A stretch of DNA of 64,000 nucleotides, taken from positions 79,100,001 through 79,164,000 of the forward strand of contig NC_092342.1 of NCBI RefSeq assembly GCF_046630445.1. The letters are read 5' to 3'. Of this stretch, positions 33,446 to 44,728 are shown piece by piece. Position numbers and translations under genes: made by a program. The notes below the pieces were generated by a model, which ran no database searches, was not told the DNA's origin, and saw only the letters and a program-made list of their open reading frames with translations. The stretch comes from Rutidosis leptorrhynchoides (Eukaryota; Streptophyta; Magnoliopsida; Asterales; Asteraceae). Within the stretch, counting starts at the first letter, position 1; each line of letters starts with the position of its first letter.

Positions 33446-35253
33446 ACTTGTACATATATATATATATATATACATACATATAATTGTTCATGAATCGTCG
33501 AGAGTAATCAAAGGTAATTGTATATATGAAACAGTTCTAAAATTTTGAGACTCAATCTAACAGACTTTGTTTAACGTTTTAAAATAATAAATCGTATAGA
33601 GAATTGGTTTAAATAAGTCAAAAAAAAATTCGGGTCATCACATTGTAGCTTTAGTTGTTATTGTGAATTGAAATTGTGTTAAGACTAAGGATATGATGTA
33701 ACCTTGGTTCATCATCCATCTAAGACTCATGAATGAGTTGTGTTCTTACTTGGTCTTAACATATTGTGTATTGATGGTGAATCTTGGTCAAAAGTGATGC
33801 TAAACCATCAACGAGTTGTACACTTGAAGCTACAAGCATCAAGGATGAGAACTGTGATGAGCATCAAGCACCAAGAACCCCACCGGAGCACTTGTCCACT
33901 GATTTTCATATCTAATCAGGCCACCTGGGCTACTGTAAAGTTGATTTTCAGTTAGTTCGGTTCGAGTAGATAATTTTCCATTTAGGCCTCGTCTTAATCC
34001 GAGTTACGGTTTAGGATTTATGGCCCTCCGAGAGTCACTACACCCTATTAATGTTGTGCTGAAATTTCTGACCTACTCGCACTTAAACCGTCGTCACGGT
34101 CAAACGAAGATGAGTTAGGTTCTGGAAATTGGTAAGCTGTTAGGGGACTCATATACGGAGCCATATCCACTGACTATGCATCTTTTCGATTTACGTAGAG
34201 GTTGTAGCAGCTGACCGAAGTCAGGCTATTGTTTCGATCTCTATTCTTGTCGAACTTACTTAGCTTTTATGATGATGAATGATGATGATGATGATACTTA
34301 AACTTATTTTATGCACTATTAGAATTTATAAAGACAACCTACTGACCTAGTAACCTTTGATTTAGGTTGACGACCTTTCGGACCGACTTACTACTTGCGT
34401 ACTTTCATTAACGACTTTACCGCTTTTATCACTGTGAGTTATAGCATCCCTTTTTACTTTAACTATTTTGGGACTGAGAATACATGCGCTTTTTTAGTTT
34501 TACATACTAGGCACGAGTACTTAAACTTTAAATGTGTGTGGGTTATACAACGGCATAAACATTCCCCTTAGCACGGTAACGTTTAGTCATTGGTTTTTGA
34601 ACCGGTGAACGCGAATCTTAGATATGGATCCATAGGGTTTGACATCCCCACTCGGGCTAGTCGCGCTAGCATTTAACGGGTGTTTAATACTTTGTGAACA
34701 TACGCACTCGTCAAGTGTACTTTCAGGGGGTTATAAACGTTAAGTCTAGTTACCAGTTGCCCACGGTTATACATATACTTTTCATACTGTTTAATACGCT
34801 GTTTGCAGCACTGAAATCTCGTGGACTATCTTACGTTACTATTACAACTTAAACTATAGCTCACCAACATTCGTGTTGACTTTTTTAAGCGTGTATTTCT
34901 CAGGTGCCTAGAGGTTTATTGCTTCCGCTGTTAGACTTGATGTCATGCTATTATTGAATTGCTGTAAAGGACCTGCTGTATTAGTTATCCGCTGCATTAC
35001 TAGAGATGTCTCATTCATAGAACTTTTCTGTTGCACTCGTAGTTTATGTTAATTTCAAACAATGGCTTTGTAACGACCTTAGGGTCAAATAATTATGTTT
35101 ATGCTCCTATTCATAGGATGCACGCTATCTTTTATAAAAACGTTATCTTTTATGAATGCAAATCGGTTTTCAAACAGCATATAGTGTTTGACCATGTAAT
35201 GATCCTGTTGATTGATGATCCGTACACGATGATTTTGTACGGGGCGTCACATT

Positions 35254-35266
35254 TGGTATCAGAGCA
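35254..35266 (+). other. primer binding site of gypsy element A
   Basis: TGGTATCAGAGCA, complementary to the 3' end of initiator tRNA-Met as commonly used by plant LTR elements, two bases after the LTR end. Confidence 0.75.
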
Positions 35267-35606
35267 TTGGTTGTAGGGAATTAGGTTGTATTAGTGAGTC
35301 TAGACCGACCCGAGTAGGATTCACTAATAGGACTAATCTACAACTTGCTAGTTTACTTGTTTCTGCGAAACTTACTGCATGCTTTTGTCTACTTTCTCAG
35401 CTGTATGATCTTACTACATGCTATTGCTTATCGTTACTGCCGTGCGAACTTGCTGTATGCTTATTTCCGCTATTGCATGATTATAATCGGCTTCCGCATG
35501 TTATTTCTGTTTAGCACTATTGTTATTGCCATGCTAGGTTGCTATAGTGCCTAATACATGCTTGCTTATGACTTACTGATATGGAAAAGTTATTTTCCTT
35601 GTTCCG

Positions 35607-36467
35607 ATGTCGGATATTCCACCTGTCATTATTTTGGGCAGCGATTCAGACTCCTCAGACACTTCACCTGCCACTGTTGCCGACCCTCCGATTCCGTCGA
35701 CGACACCCTCCAGTGACCTTGGCACTTCATCCTCCGGAACCAGCAGCCATACACCTGTACCAGTGGTTACCGCAGTCGGAGCCCAGGACCCTCCGGAGAT
35801 TCCAGCTCCAGTTGCCCTGTTACCTCAGGAGCCACAGCCCCGCCCCAGTGGTGTTGTGATTCCCGCAGAATTCGGGGAAGGTCCATTCCGTAATCATTTA
35901 CGCATGTGGTGCCGACGCACTCCTGATGGACGTCTTGTGCCGATTCCGCCCGGCAGATACCGACAGATGATGGCCACCCGAGGACAGCCAATACAGCCAC
36001 CCGTGCAGCCACTCCCAGCTGATTCATCATTCGATGACTCATCCACAGATGACTCTAGTGACGATAACTCCGACGAGGAGGACCTTGATGATGCACCTGT
36101 ACAGCCACCCTCCACCCCGCCGAAGAAGCGGTACCGTTTCGATGGCACCGTTATTTCGGTGATCAACGGAGGACGAGCATTCACTGACGCACATGGCCAG
36201 CGTTGTAGGGTTACCGCCCGTAAGTGGGTCGTGCCTTACCCGGCTGATCCATTCGTTCGTAAGCCTTACTGCCGTGCATCATCTACCTTTATAGCCGGAC
36301 CATCTGCACCACCAACACCACCTGCACCAGCAGCTCCGCCTGCTCTTCCAGCCCCTCCCTCTATCGAGGAACTGATGAGGGAGGTGGAGATCCTCCGTGC
36401 TCGGGTAACTGAGCTTGAGGAGCAGATGTCCCATGTGCTGGACATCCTTTACCAACCGTCACCATAG
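35607..36467 (+). CDS. accessory acidic Pro/Ser/Asp-rich ORF of gypsy element A, 286 aa
   Basis: A single intact frame between the PBS and gag, in the direction of the element. It starts MSDIPPVIILGSDSDSSD. Residues 18-100 are Pro/Ser/Thr-rich. Residues about 142-165 are highly acidic (FDDSSTDDSSDDNSDEEDLD). A conserved-looking core follows (KKRYRFDGTVISVINGG; RCRVTARKWVVPYP), then a Pro/Ala linker and a C-terminal coiled coil (about 256-282, SIEELMREVEILRARVTELE). GC content is far above the surroundings. I do not recognise a family. The 102-aa ORF in element E occupies the same place and opens with a similar MS..PxIIxSDSxx start. It is not gag, which starts separately at 36762. Confidence 0.75.
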   Translation: MSDIPPVIILGSDSDSSDTSPATVADPPIPSTTPSSDLGTSSSGTSSHTPVPVVTAVGAQDPPEIPAPVALLPQEPQPRPSGVVIPAEFGEGPFRNHLRMWCRRTPDGRLVPIPPGRYRQMMATRGQPIQPPVQPLPADSSFDDSSTDDSSDDNSDEEDLDDAPVQPPSTPPKKRYRFDGTVISVINGGRAFTDAHGQRCRVTARKWVVPYPADPFVRKPYCRASSTFIAGPSAPPTPPAPAAPPALPAPPSIEELMREVEILRARVTELEEQMSHVLDILYQPSP

Positions 36468-36761
36468 AGCTTTGTAGTAGGTTTCATTTTGTAATCTCAT
36501 TTGTAGTTCCATGTTTTCCTTATGTAATGTGCGAACTTATGCGAATGTATGCAACTCTTTATTAATTAATGGAACTTTGCGTTGTTTAATCCTTGCATAG
36601 TGTTCTATTTACATTACTGTATGTTGGTTTTGTTGTATTTGTACCTAGTTGCGTTACTATATTGGCATGCATTGTGTTGTTTCCCTGTTTACTATATACT
36701 GTATTATTGTATGTTGTATGCTAGATTTTGACTTAAGTCAAAACTTTTGTTTCGAAGGGCA

Positions 36762-36850
36762 ATGGTAAACACACGAACAACACCCACATCAGCTCAAATC
36801 GAAGAGATGATTAATGAGCGAGTCGCCGCAGCCTTGGCGGAAATGAACCC
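36762..36850 (+). pseudogene. first codons of gag of gypsy element A, before the insertion of element E
   Basis: ATG at 36762, reading MVNTRTTPTSAQIEEMINER, a common opening of chromovirus gag proteins. The target duplication AACCC of element E (36846-36850) lies at its end. Confidence 0.65.
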
Positions 36851-39401
36851 TGTCACACCCCCAAAATGGACCAGGGGTAATTGTGACCAATCATATCATA
36901 ACACAGTTGTATAAGCGAGAACGACTCTAAATGAGACGTTTTATTTATTAAATAAATAGTGGAAGCATTATTCAAAGTTTTACATCATAAGAGTACAGTA
37001 AATGGAAAATGTCTTAAACAAAATGATAAATATGAATGATGGACTCCATGCAAGCAGCAAAGCATACATCAATCATCTAGTAGCAAGTAGCAGCTAGCTC
37101 AATCATCACATGAGACAAAACACGCTTAAAGTGTCAACCAAAAAGGTTGAGTGAAATTCATAGGTTTATAAATAATATCCAAAGTTTTAGACCGCAAGAT
37201 TTAGTTTAAAGTTGATCAATATAGATATATCAATCTAAAAGTGTTGCTGCAGTTTGTAATATCGCTACTAAACAATTTACCCTATGACACCTTGTACTGT
37301 CAGTGTCGTGGAATCATTATTATGTAACCAAAGACCAACGGTCGAATGGATAGAGACGTTACTCTCAATAGGCCTACTCACAATAATTAAGTTTGCATTT
37401 AAACGTAGCAATTGACGATATTACAGTAGGGATTTAGCATGAATCAAAGCATGACAGCATAGTTAACAATTTAGTACTTGTGTCTAAGCGTAAAACAGTT
37501 ATAAAGCAAGCATGTGTCTCACCCCAAAAGTTATAAAACAGTTATGAAACAGTAAAAAGTGGGGCTATGAAGTTCACCTTAGTAGCACAAAAGAGTATTC
37601 CACGAAAGAATTGAACGGAAGGACGTGACCGAGATCTCAACCTAGAGATAGAACGTATGATCAGACATTGCCTAACAGACAATAGTATATAGTACTATAT
37701 TGATAGTAATGGTTCACTAAAGAATTTCCATTCTCGGAAGGTTACTATTTATGGAAAGTTTCCACTTATAGTAATTTTCCAATTTTAGAAAGTTCGGGTT
37801 AATCTTTAGCAAGACGTTGTACAACTTTACTCAAACTTCATTGCTATAAAATAAGTCAGGAATGACCAGATGTAACCGGGGGCCCAGGACTCTTGACCAG
37901 AATCTAAGTCATGGCATTCGAGATCCACAAGCTTACCCATAAATGGCAACCTAGACATCATTCACTTACGATCGTGAGTAGCGATGAAGTTTACATGAAT
38001 TATACATTATCTTTGATTAACCTTCACTTTAGGTGTATACACACAACGAATTATTAATGTACTTAATAATTATATATGTGATAATATAACCTAAGTATTA
38101 TTTAATATTTAGTTATTATACCTTAGTATGTCTTATATATATTAAATATAATTACCTTTAAATAAATACCTAAATTACTTCAAAAATAATAGTGTTTTAT
38201 TAATCGAACATTATTCAAAAATGTCTAAATAATAAATTAAATATCTAAAAATTACTTACATAATTTTTATAGTCTTAGTTAATCATATAGATTAGTAGAA
38301 AAATTTAAGAAAACGTTTTTATTATATTTTTGTATTTATTTTTGTTTTTACCCTTAATGTATTCACAAAACAATTTTAATTCTACATAATTACTAAATAG
38401 ACCCAAATAATTATTTTTATAATTTTTATAAGTTTCTATCAGTCTAATAACCTGTAGAAAAATATTTAAAAAAATATTTTTTATAATTTTATATTTATTC
38501 TTAATTTACCTTTGAATTACATAATAATAGAATTTAATTATATAATAAATACCAATTCGAGCCAAGTAATTATTTTTATAATTTTTTCAGATCTATATAA
38601 GTTTTAAAAACTCATAAAAAAATTATATATATTTTATTTTTGGTTAAAAGTATTTATTACGAATTTTACATTGTTTTTACGTTTAAACACTACATAATTC
38701 GTATTTAATTATAAATAATATTCCATAAATTATCAAAATTATTTTTATGCATCATAACACTTATAATACTAATTATAACATATAAACATAATTAATTTCG
38801 AATTTTACAAAGAATATACAATAAATATAAATATAAATGACAATATTGAAAAAATTTAATAAAAATAGAAAGTACCTCAAATTTTCTTCAAGGTTTTGAG
38901 AGAATAACTTAAGTTTTTGTGTTTTGCAAGAAAAAATGAATGAGGAGCCATGTATTTATAGGTAAAAAATGGTTGGTGAAAAGAAAAAAAATAATAAAAT
39001 AAAGGTGCCAATTTTGACAAAATAATAAAAACATGTTAAAAATGTTTTTAATAAGTTTTTGTTTTTGAAAATATTTAGTCAAAATTCATGGGCTCATTAT
39101 TTAATTTATAAAAAAAATCTTATTTTTTTTATTTTTATTTTTTTTATAAGCTAAAAATATATATAATGATTAAAATAACTTATCATTTAATTAATAATTA
39201 TGTTACATATAGTTTTAAATATAATACGCATTAATATTAACTAAAGTTATTTTATATAATTAGTGTAAACTTTAGTTAACAGAACGTGTCGACTAAAAAT
39301 AAATATTTGATCAACGTCGAATTTAATTATATATTACGTATGGATAACAACCCTATAGGCAAATTAGTCAATTCAAGTATGAAAATGTGAGGGTTGTTAT
39401 A
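36851..39401 (-). repeat. 3' LTR of chromovirus E
   Basis: 2,551 bp. In minus sense it starts TATAACAACCCTCAC and ends GGGTGTGACA. A TATA box, CTATAAATA, lies at 38961-38953 (minus). It is very AT-rich in its first half. It is nearly identical to 44729-47278. Confidence 0.92.
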
Positions 39402-39437
39402 GTACCTCCCCGTTAAAGAAAACTTCGTCCCAAAGTT

Positions 39438-39869
39438 TCAAGTAGACTTCTCGGATGCATCGGCGGTTGAGAAGAGGTGGGGATATTTCCGTTTCATTTG
39501 GTCTTCACGTTCCCAGGTATACTCGGGGCCACGTCGTGAATTCCAACGGATCTTAACAATGGGAATGTTGCTTTGTTTCAAGCGTTTAATCTCACGATCC
39601 ATAACTTCAATAGGTTCTTCGATGAAGTGCATTTTATCATCAATGCGGAGATCATCCAAAGGAATAACAAGTGGGTCATCAGCAAGACACTTTTTCAGGT
39701 TCGAGATGTGGAATACGTCATGTACTCTACTAAGCTCAGCAGGTAGTTCTAATCGATACGCCACGGGACCAATTCTCTCAGTAATCTTGAAAGGTCCAAC
39801 AAAATGCGGACTTAGTTTGCTTCGTTTACCAAAACGAATGACGCCTTTCCAAGGGGATACTTTCAACAT
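39438..39869 (-). CDS. chromovirus E: integrase C-terminus and chromodomain
   Basis: 143 codons. The first part has the GPY/F-type integrase tail ([35 protein letters not shown]). The last ~55 residues ([20 protein letters not shown] then [15 protein letters not shown], ending [13 protein letters not shown]) match the chromodomain of Tekay-like elements, which directs integration to heterochromatin marks. It is part of element E, in the same sense as the other pol frames. Confidence 0.85.
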   Translation of the reverse strand: MLKVSPWKGVIRFGKRSKLSPHFVGPFKITERIGPVAYRLELPAELSRVHDVFHISNLKKCLADDPLVIPLDDLRIDDKMHFIEEPIEVMDREIKRLKQSNIPIVKIRWNSRRGPEYTWEREDQMKRKYPHLFSTADASEKST

Positions 39870-39974
39870 GACTTTATCACCAACTTAGAATTCTAAATCC
39901 TTTCGACGTTTATCAGCATAGCTCTTCTGTCGGCTGCGGGAAGTTTCCAATCGTTTCTTAATCTGTACGATCTT

Positions 39975-41339
39975 TTAGGTAGTTTCATGTATGATTTCAG
40001 GACCAGTCAATTGTCTGTCCTCTAGTTCATCCCAACATAGGGGTGATCTACATTTTCGTCCGTATAAGGCTTCAAAAGGTGCAACCTTAATACTTGAGTG
40101 GTAACTGTTGTTGTAAGAAAATTCAGCCAAGGGCAGATGTCTGTCCCAACCTTTGCCGAAGTCGATAACACAAGCACGAAGCATATCTTCAAATGTTTGA
40201 ATGGTTCGTTCAGTTTGGCCATCAGTTTGCGGATGATAAGCGGTACTCATGTCGAGTTTAGTTCCAAGAGCAGATTGTAAAGTTTTCCAGAATCTAGAAG
40301 TGAATCGACTATCGCGATCAGAAATGATAGAAATAGGGACTCCATGTCGTGAGACAATCTCTTTGATGTAAAGTTGTGACAATTTCTCCATCTTATCAGT
40401 TTCCTTGATCGGTAAAAAGTGTGCAGATTTAGTAAGGCGATCCACTATGACCCAAATAGTATCATTGCCACTAGAAGTCTTGGGCAATTTAGTAATAAAG
40501 TCCATAGTGATACATTCCCACTTCCACTGCGGAATATCTGGCTGTTGAAGTAAACCAGACGACTTTTGATGCTCGGCCTTAACTTTCAAACAAGTAAGAC
40601 ACTTGCTCACATACTCAGCAATATCAGATTTCAGATTAGGCCACCAATAAAACTCTTTCACATCATGATACATTTTACTAGAGCCTGGGTGAATAGAATA
40701 CCTAGTCTTATGTGCTTCATCCAAGACTAGTTCTCGAAGATTTCCAAAGGTTGGGACCCAGATTCGGTTATTAAAATACCGTGTTCCATTTCCCTTGAGT
40801 TCAAGTTGCTTTTCAAGACCTTTTAGTCCCTCGAGTTGAACATTTTCTTCCTTCAATGCTTCAAGTTGTGCTTCACGGATTCGAGTTGTAAGATTAGTCT
40901 GAATAACCATGTTCAAAGCTCGGACTCGAATAGGTTTATTACGCTCCTTTCGACTAAGAGCATCTGCAACAACATTTCCCTTACCGGAATGGTACTTAAT
41001 CTCACAATCATAGTCGTTTAGTAGTTCAACCCATCGTCGTTGCCTCATGTTTAGTTGTTTCTGATCGAAGATATGTTGAAGACTTTTATGATCGGTAAAC
41101 ACCGTGAATTTAATTCCGTAAAGGTAATGTCTCCATATCTTCAAAGCGAATACCACAGCTCCTAACTCCAGGTCATGTGTGGTATAATTCTTCTCATGTT
41201 TCTTAAGTTGTCTAGATGCGTATGCAATAACTTTTTGACGTTGCATCAATACACAACCGAAACCTTGATTCGAGGCATCACAATAAACTATGAAATCCTC
41301 GTATCCTTCAGGTAAAGATAGAATCGGGGCTGTGGTCAA
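39975..41339 (-). CDS. chromovirus E: RNase H and integrase frame
   Basis: 454 codons. RNase H comes first ([54 protein letters not shown]), then the integrase zinc-binding HHCC region ([32 protein letters not shown]) and the DDE core ([39 protein letters not shown]). A well-kept fossil part. Confidence 0.92.
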   Translation of the reverse strand: MTTAPILSLPEGYEDFIVYCDASNQGFGCVLMQRQKVIAYASRQLKKHEKNYTTHDLELGAVVFALKIWRHYLYGIKFTVFTDHKSLQHIFDQKQLNMRQRRWVELLNDYDCEIKYHSGKGNVVADALSRKERNKPIRVRALNMVIQTNLTTRIREAQLEALKEENVQLEGLKGLEKQLELKGNGTRYFNNRIWVPTFGNLRELVLDEAHKTRYSIHPGSSKMYHDVKEFYWWPNLKSDIAEYVSKCLTCLKVKAEHQKSSGLLQQPDIPQWKWECITMDFITKLPKTSSGNDTIWVIVDRLTKSAHFLPIKETDKMEKLSQLYIKEIVSRHGVPISIISDRDSRFTSRFWKTLQSALGTKLDMSTAYHPQTDGQTERTIQTFEDMLRACVIDFGKGWDRHLPLAEFSYNNSYHSSIKVAPFEALYGRKCRSPLCWDELEDRQLTGPEIIHETT

Positions 41340-41456
41340 TTTCTCCTTTAAAATCTTAAACGCAGATTCTTGTTCTTCAGACCATTCAAACTTCTTCCCC
41401 TTATGAGTTAACTTAGTAAGAGGTTTCGCCAGAATAGAAAATCCTTCGATAAATCT

Positions 41457-43868
41457 TCAGTAATAACCAGCAAGTCCCAAAAATTGGCGAATATTCTTCG
41501 CATTCTTAGGCGCTTCCCAGTTCTGAATAGCAGTGATTTTTGCTGGATCAACATGTATTCCTTCACTATTAACCACATGTCCGAGAAATTGAACTGTTCG
41601 TAACCGAAATTCACATTTGGAGAACTTGGCATACAATTGTTCATTCTTTAGCAATTCTAAGATCAAACGTAAATGTCGTTCATGCTCTTGCTTGTTCTTA
41701 GAATAGATTAAGATATCGTCGATGAAAACAATCACGAATTTGTCAAGATAAGGTTTGCATACACGGTTCATAAGATCCATGAATACAGCTGGTGCGCTTG
41801 TTAAACCAAAAGGAATAACAAGAAATTCGTAATGTCCGTAACGAGTTCGGAAGGCAGTCTTGGGAACATCAGTTTCCTTGACTCTCAACTGATGATACCC
41901 TGACCTAAGATCAATCTTCGAATAGATACTTGACCCTTGCAGTTGGTCAAATAGGTCATCAATACGCAGAAGTGGATAACGGTTCTTGATAGTTAACTTG
42001 TTGAGTTCTCGGTAATCAATACACATTCTCAACATGCCATCTTTCTTCTTAACAAAAAGAACAGGTGCTCCCCATGGAGATGAGCTAGGACGAATGAATC
42101 CTTTTTCTAAGAGTTCTTGTAGTTGGATAGATAATTCTTTCATTTCGGATGGAGCTAGTCGATATGGTGCCTTTGCAATAGGTGCAGCACCGGGAGTTAG
42201 ATCGATTTGAAACTTGACTTGTCTTTGAGGTGAGAGACCAGGGAGTTCTTCAGGAAAAACTTCAGGAAATTCTCTAACCACCGGAACATCTTCAATTCGT
42301 TTCTCTTCCAGTTCGACTTTCTTAACATTAGATAAGATGGCTTGATACCCCTTCATCAGGTATTTACGGGTTTTTATACAAGAGATGATATTAAGTTTAG
42401 AACCACTCTTTTCTCCTTGTATGATTAGGGTTTCACCATTCTCAATAGGAATATTAATGGTTTTATCATAACACATGATTGCAGCTCTCAACGGGGTTAG
42501 CCAATCCATCCCTACAACTACATCAAAGCTTCTTAATTCGACTGGCAGTAAGTTGATCTTAAAGTTTTTGTCAGCTAGAATCAGATCACAATTTTTATAA
42601 ATATTGTCTACTTTCATAACCTTACCGTTTGCTACTTCTACAAGGCGCTTGATTTCTAAGGCTTGTGGGTTTTCAGTGAATAAGGCACAAAATTCCGTAG
42701 ACACATAACTTCTATCAGCACTGGAATCGAATAAAACAGTAGCATAGCAATTGTTAACAAGGAACGTACCCGTTATAACTTCATCTTCTTCACGGGCCTC
42801 TTCGGTAGTCATGACAAATGCTCTACCCTTAGCATTACCCGCTGTTGCAGTCTTGTTCTTAGGGCACTGGTTTCTGAAATGCCCAACTTCCCCACAACCG
42901 TAACAAGTTGGCACGGTTGGATCAGTCTTTGCAGCTGGAGTGTTGGTTGCAGGCAGCACAACCTTACAGTTCTTGGCTAAGTGGCCACTCTTCTTACACC
43001 TACTGCACTCCACAGTGCACCTCCCATGATGATGCTTATCACAGCGATTACATAATGGCTTTGTTCCAATATAACCACTTTTTGTAGCATCACTAACCTT
43101 TTTGTTTGAACCCTGACCCGAACTCTGAGCAGGCTCAAACTTCCTTTTATTATCAGCAGCTTTTACTTCGGTTTGCTTATTAGTGGCGAGCTTCCTTCTT
43201 TTCGCCATTACCAAATTTTGAGCCATCAATATCACACCATCGACGGTCTCTTTACTAGCAGCTATCACATTACCCTGAATCTCATCAGGCAGACCATCTA
43301 CATAACGTTCAATCTTCTTGTGTTCCGTAGGTACCATGTCAGGGCACAATGTAACCAACTCTAAGAAACGGTTGGTATAAGCCTCAATGTCAGTACCCTT
43401 TAGCTTGAGTTCCCAGAACTCACTTTCCATTTTCTGGACCTGATTTCTTGGACAATACTTGTTCGTCATCATTCTTTTTAGGACAGTCCATAGGATGGCA
43501 TTTGCAGCATCAAGTCCCACAGTTTGAGAGTATGCGGTCCACCAAGTCAATGCACCGCCAGATAAAGATCCTGTAGCAAACTTAACGCGATCAACATCGG
43601 CACAATTGCACATCCTGAAAATAGACTCAAGTTTTTCGAACCACCGGGTTAGTTCAACCGGTCCCTCAGTTCCTTTATAGCTTGGAGGTTTGCAATTTGA
43701 GAAATCCTTGTATGAACAAGTTTTGGGGAGATTCTGTTGACCGTTGTTGCCATTGCTGTGGTTGCCCTGGGCGGCAGCTAAAAGTATCTGAAATTGCTCG
43801 GCAGAGAGAGTGATGTTGGGAATAGTGTTGTTATCATTTGTTTGCGCACCACTAGTCATTTTCTTCAA
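41457..43868 (-). CDS. chromovirus E: gag, protease and reverse transcriptase frame
   Basis: 803 codons. The gag capsid domain ([42 protein letters not shown]), two zinc knuckles ([14 protein letters not shown] and [14 protein letters not shown]), an aspartic protease region (around [12 protein letters not shown]), and reverse transcriptase with [23 protein letters not shown] and the catalytic FIDDILIYS. The frame ends shortly before RNase H, which lies in the next frame downstream. It belongs to element E. Confidence 0.92.
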   Translation of the reverse strand: MKKMTSGAQTNDNNTIPNITLSAEQFQILLAAAQGNHSNGNNGQQNLPKTCSYKDFSNCKPPSYKGTEGPVELTRWFEKLESIFRMCNCADVDRVKFATGSLSGGALTWWTAYSQTVGLDAANAILWTVLKRMMTNKYCPRNQVQKMESEFWELKLKGTDIEAYTNRFLELVTLCPDMVPTEHKKIERYVDGLPDEIQGNVIAASKETVDGVILMAQNLVMAKRRKLATNKQTEVKAADNKRKFEPAQSSGQGSNKKVSDATKSGYIGTKPLCNRCDKHHHGRCTVECSRCKKSGHLAKNCKVVLPATNTPAAKTDPTVPTCYGCGEVGHFRNQCPKNKTATAGNAKGRAFVMTTEEAREEDEVITGTFLVNNCYATVLFDSSADRSYVSTEFCALFTENPQALEIKRLVEVANGKVMKVDNIYKNCDLILADKNFKINLLPVELRSFDVVVGMDWLTPLRAAIMCYDKTINIPIENGETLIIQGEKSGSKLNIISCIKTRKYLMKGYQAILSNVKKVELEEKRIEDVPVVREFPEVFPEELPGLSPQRQVKFQIDLTPGAAPIAKAPYRLAPSEMKELSIQLQELLEKGFIRPSSSPWGAPVLFVKKKDGMLRMCIDYRELNKLTIKNRYPLLRIDDLFDQLQGSSIYSKIDLRSGYHQLRVKETDVPKTAFRTRYGHYEFLVIPFGLTSAPAVFMDLMNRVCKPYLDKFVIVFIDDILIYSKNKQEHERHLRLILELLKNEQLYAKFSKCEFRLRTVQFLGHVVNSEGIHVDPAKITAIQNWEAPKNAKNIRQFLGLAGYY

Positions 43869-44218
43869 TACATAAATAAAGTATTAATTGAAGAGTTATG
43901 GTGCTATAAATATAAGTTTGCAATTATGATTCATAATAATCACACAAAACACACATATAGATATGGTGAGATAAGACAAAATTTTTAAAAACAAACACTT
44001 GACTTTTATTAATAACGAATGGATAAATTATCCTTATTACACAGAAAACGATGAGTAGGCAAAGCCTTTTATATGAAAAACACTTGACTTTTTTTTTTTT
44101 AATAACTAAGTTAGTTGTGTTTAAGTCTCTTGGAGGGACTAGGGGTTTCAACAATAGGTGTCTCAGGTTCCTTCCTCTTCTGAGAGGGAGCTAAGACAAC
44201 AGTGGGCTCAGACTCCTT

Positions 44219-44527
44219 CTAGGGTTCTGATTCTTCTTCTTCAATGATTTCCTCCATGATTTCTTCTTCATCATCATCCCCATCATAGTCAGCATCAATT
44301 TGAGATTCTCCAGCAGGTGGTGAATATGGTGGAGTAGCGGGCATATAGACTGGTGGTGCAGGCGATGTAGTCGAAACATAAACTGGTGATGCAAGTGGAG
44401 TAGCAGGTGCGTAAGTTGGTGAGTTGCCTGATCCTTCAGTTTCAGAATCAGAGATGATGATCGGATTACGTTTGACTGATCTTTCAGTTTCGGAGTCAGA
44501 GATGATGATCGGATTATGGTTAGACAT
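44219..44527 (-). CDS. accessory acidic ORF of chromovirus E, 102 aa
   Basis: It lies between the PBS and gag in element sense. It opens MSNHNPIIISDSETE, the motif NPIIISDSETE is duplicated 16 residues later, a Pro/Ala/Tyr-rich middle follows (YAPATPLASPVYVSTTSP), and the tail is almost all Asp/Glu. I recognise no domain. Position, composition and N-terminus match the 286-aa ORF of element A, suggesting a shared accessory gene of this lineage. A serine-rich SDSET stretch next to acidic residues would be a typical casein kinase 2 target, which is only inference. Confidence 0.65.
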   Translation of the reverse strand: MSNHNPIIISDSETERSVKRNPIIISDSETEGSGNSPTYAPATPLASPVYVSTTSPAPPVYMPATPPYSPPAGESQIDADYDGDDDEEEIMEEIIEEEESEP

Positions 44528-44713
44528 CCTAAAAGAAAGAAGGAAAGAGAACTAGAATGATTCTAAGGATGACATAAAAGCACGAGGTAAGATATAAGGG
44601 AAAAGCACTTAAAACTAAGGCAGGAAAGGTTATAGTCCTAAAGATTGCTAAGGTACCCTAACTAGCACATAAGGCACACATAAAATGCAATCTTGGTTCT
44701 CTATAACAAACAT

Positions 44714-44725
44714 GCTCTGATACCA
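44714..44725 (-). other. primer binding site of chromovirus E
   Basis: TGGTATCAGAGC in minus sense, a few bases inside the 5' LTR end, complementary to initiator tRNA-Met as in element A. Confidence 0.8.
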
Positions 44726-44728
44726 ATC

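Larger units (their letters stand above)
32127..33642 (-). repeat. solo LTR D of a gypsy element, antisense, nested in LTR A
   Basis: 1,516 bp flanked by the 5-bp duplication TTGTA (32122-32126 and 33643-33647). Plus-strand ends are TGTAACGACCCGTC and GGGTCATCACA. The minus orientation follows from blocks that align, reverse-complemented, with LTR A: CTCACCAACATT(T/C)GTGTTGA with TTCTCAGGT, and GATCCATA..G(C/T)TTGACATCCCC. No internal region is present, so it is a solo LTR left by recombination between two LTRs. Confidence 0.85.
30799..35251 (+). repeat. 5' LTR of gypsy element A (about 2.9 kb without the nested LTR)
   Basis: It starts TGTAACGACCCGACTTTTTC and ends GGGGCGTCACA directly before the primer binding site. 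A TATA box, TATAAATA, lies at 31453-31460. It contains a 160-bp tandem repeat (31610-32040) and the nested solo LTR D (32127-33642 plus the duplicated TTGTA). Confidence 0.8.

Noticed and set aside
35767-36184. Minus-strand frames opposite the 286-aa accessory ORF
   Set aside because: GC-rich shadow frames. The plus-strand frame has the coherent composition, start and coiled coil.
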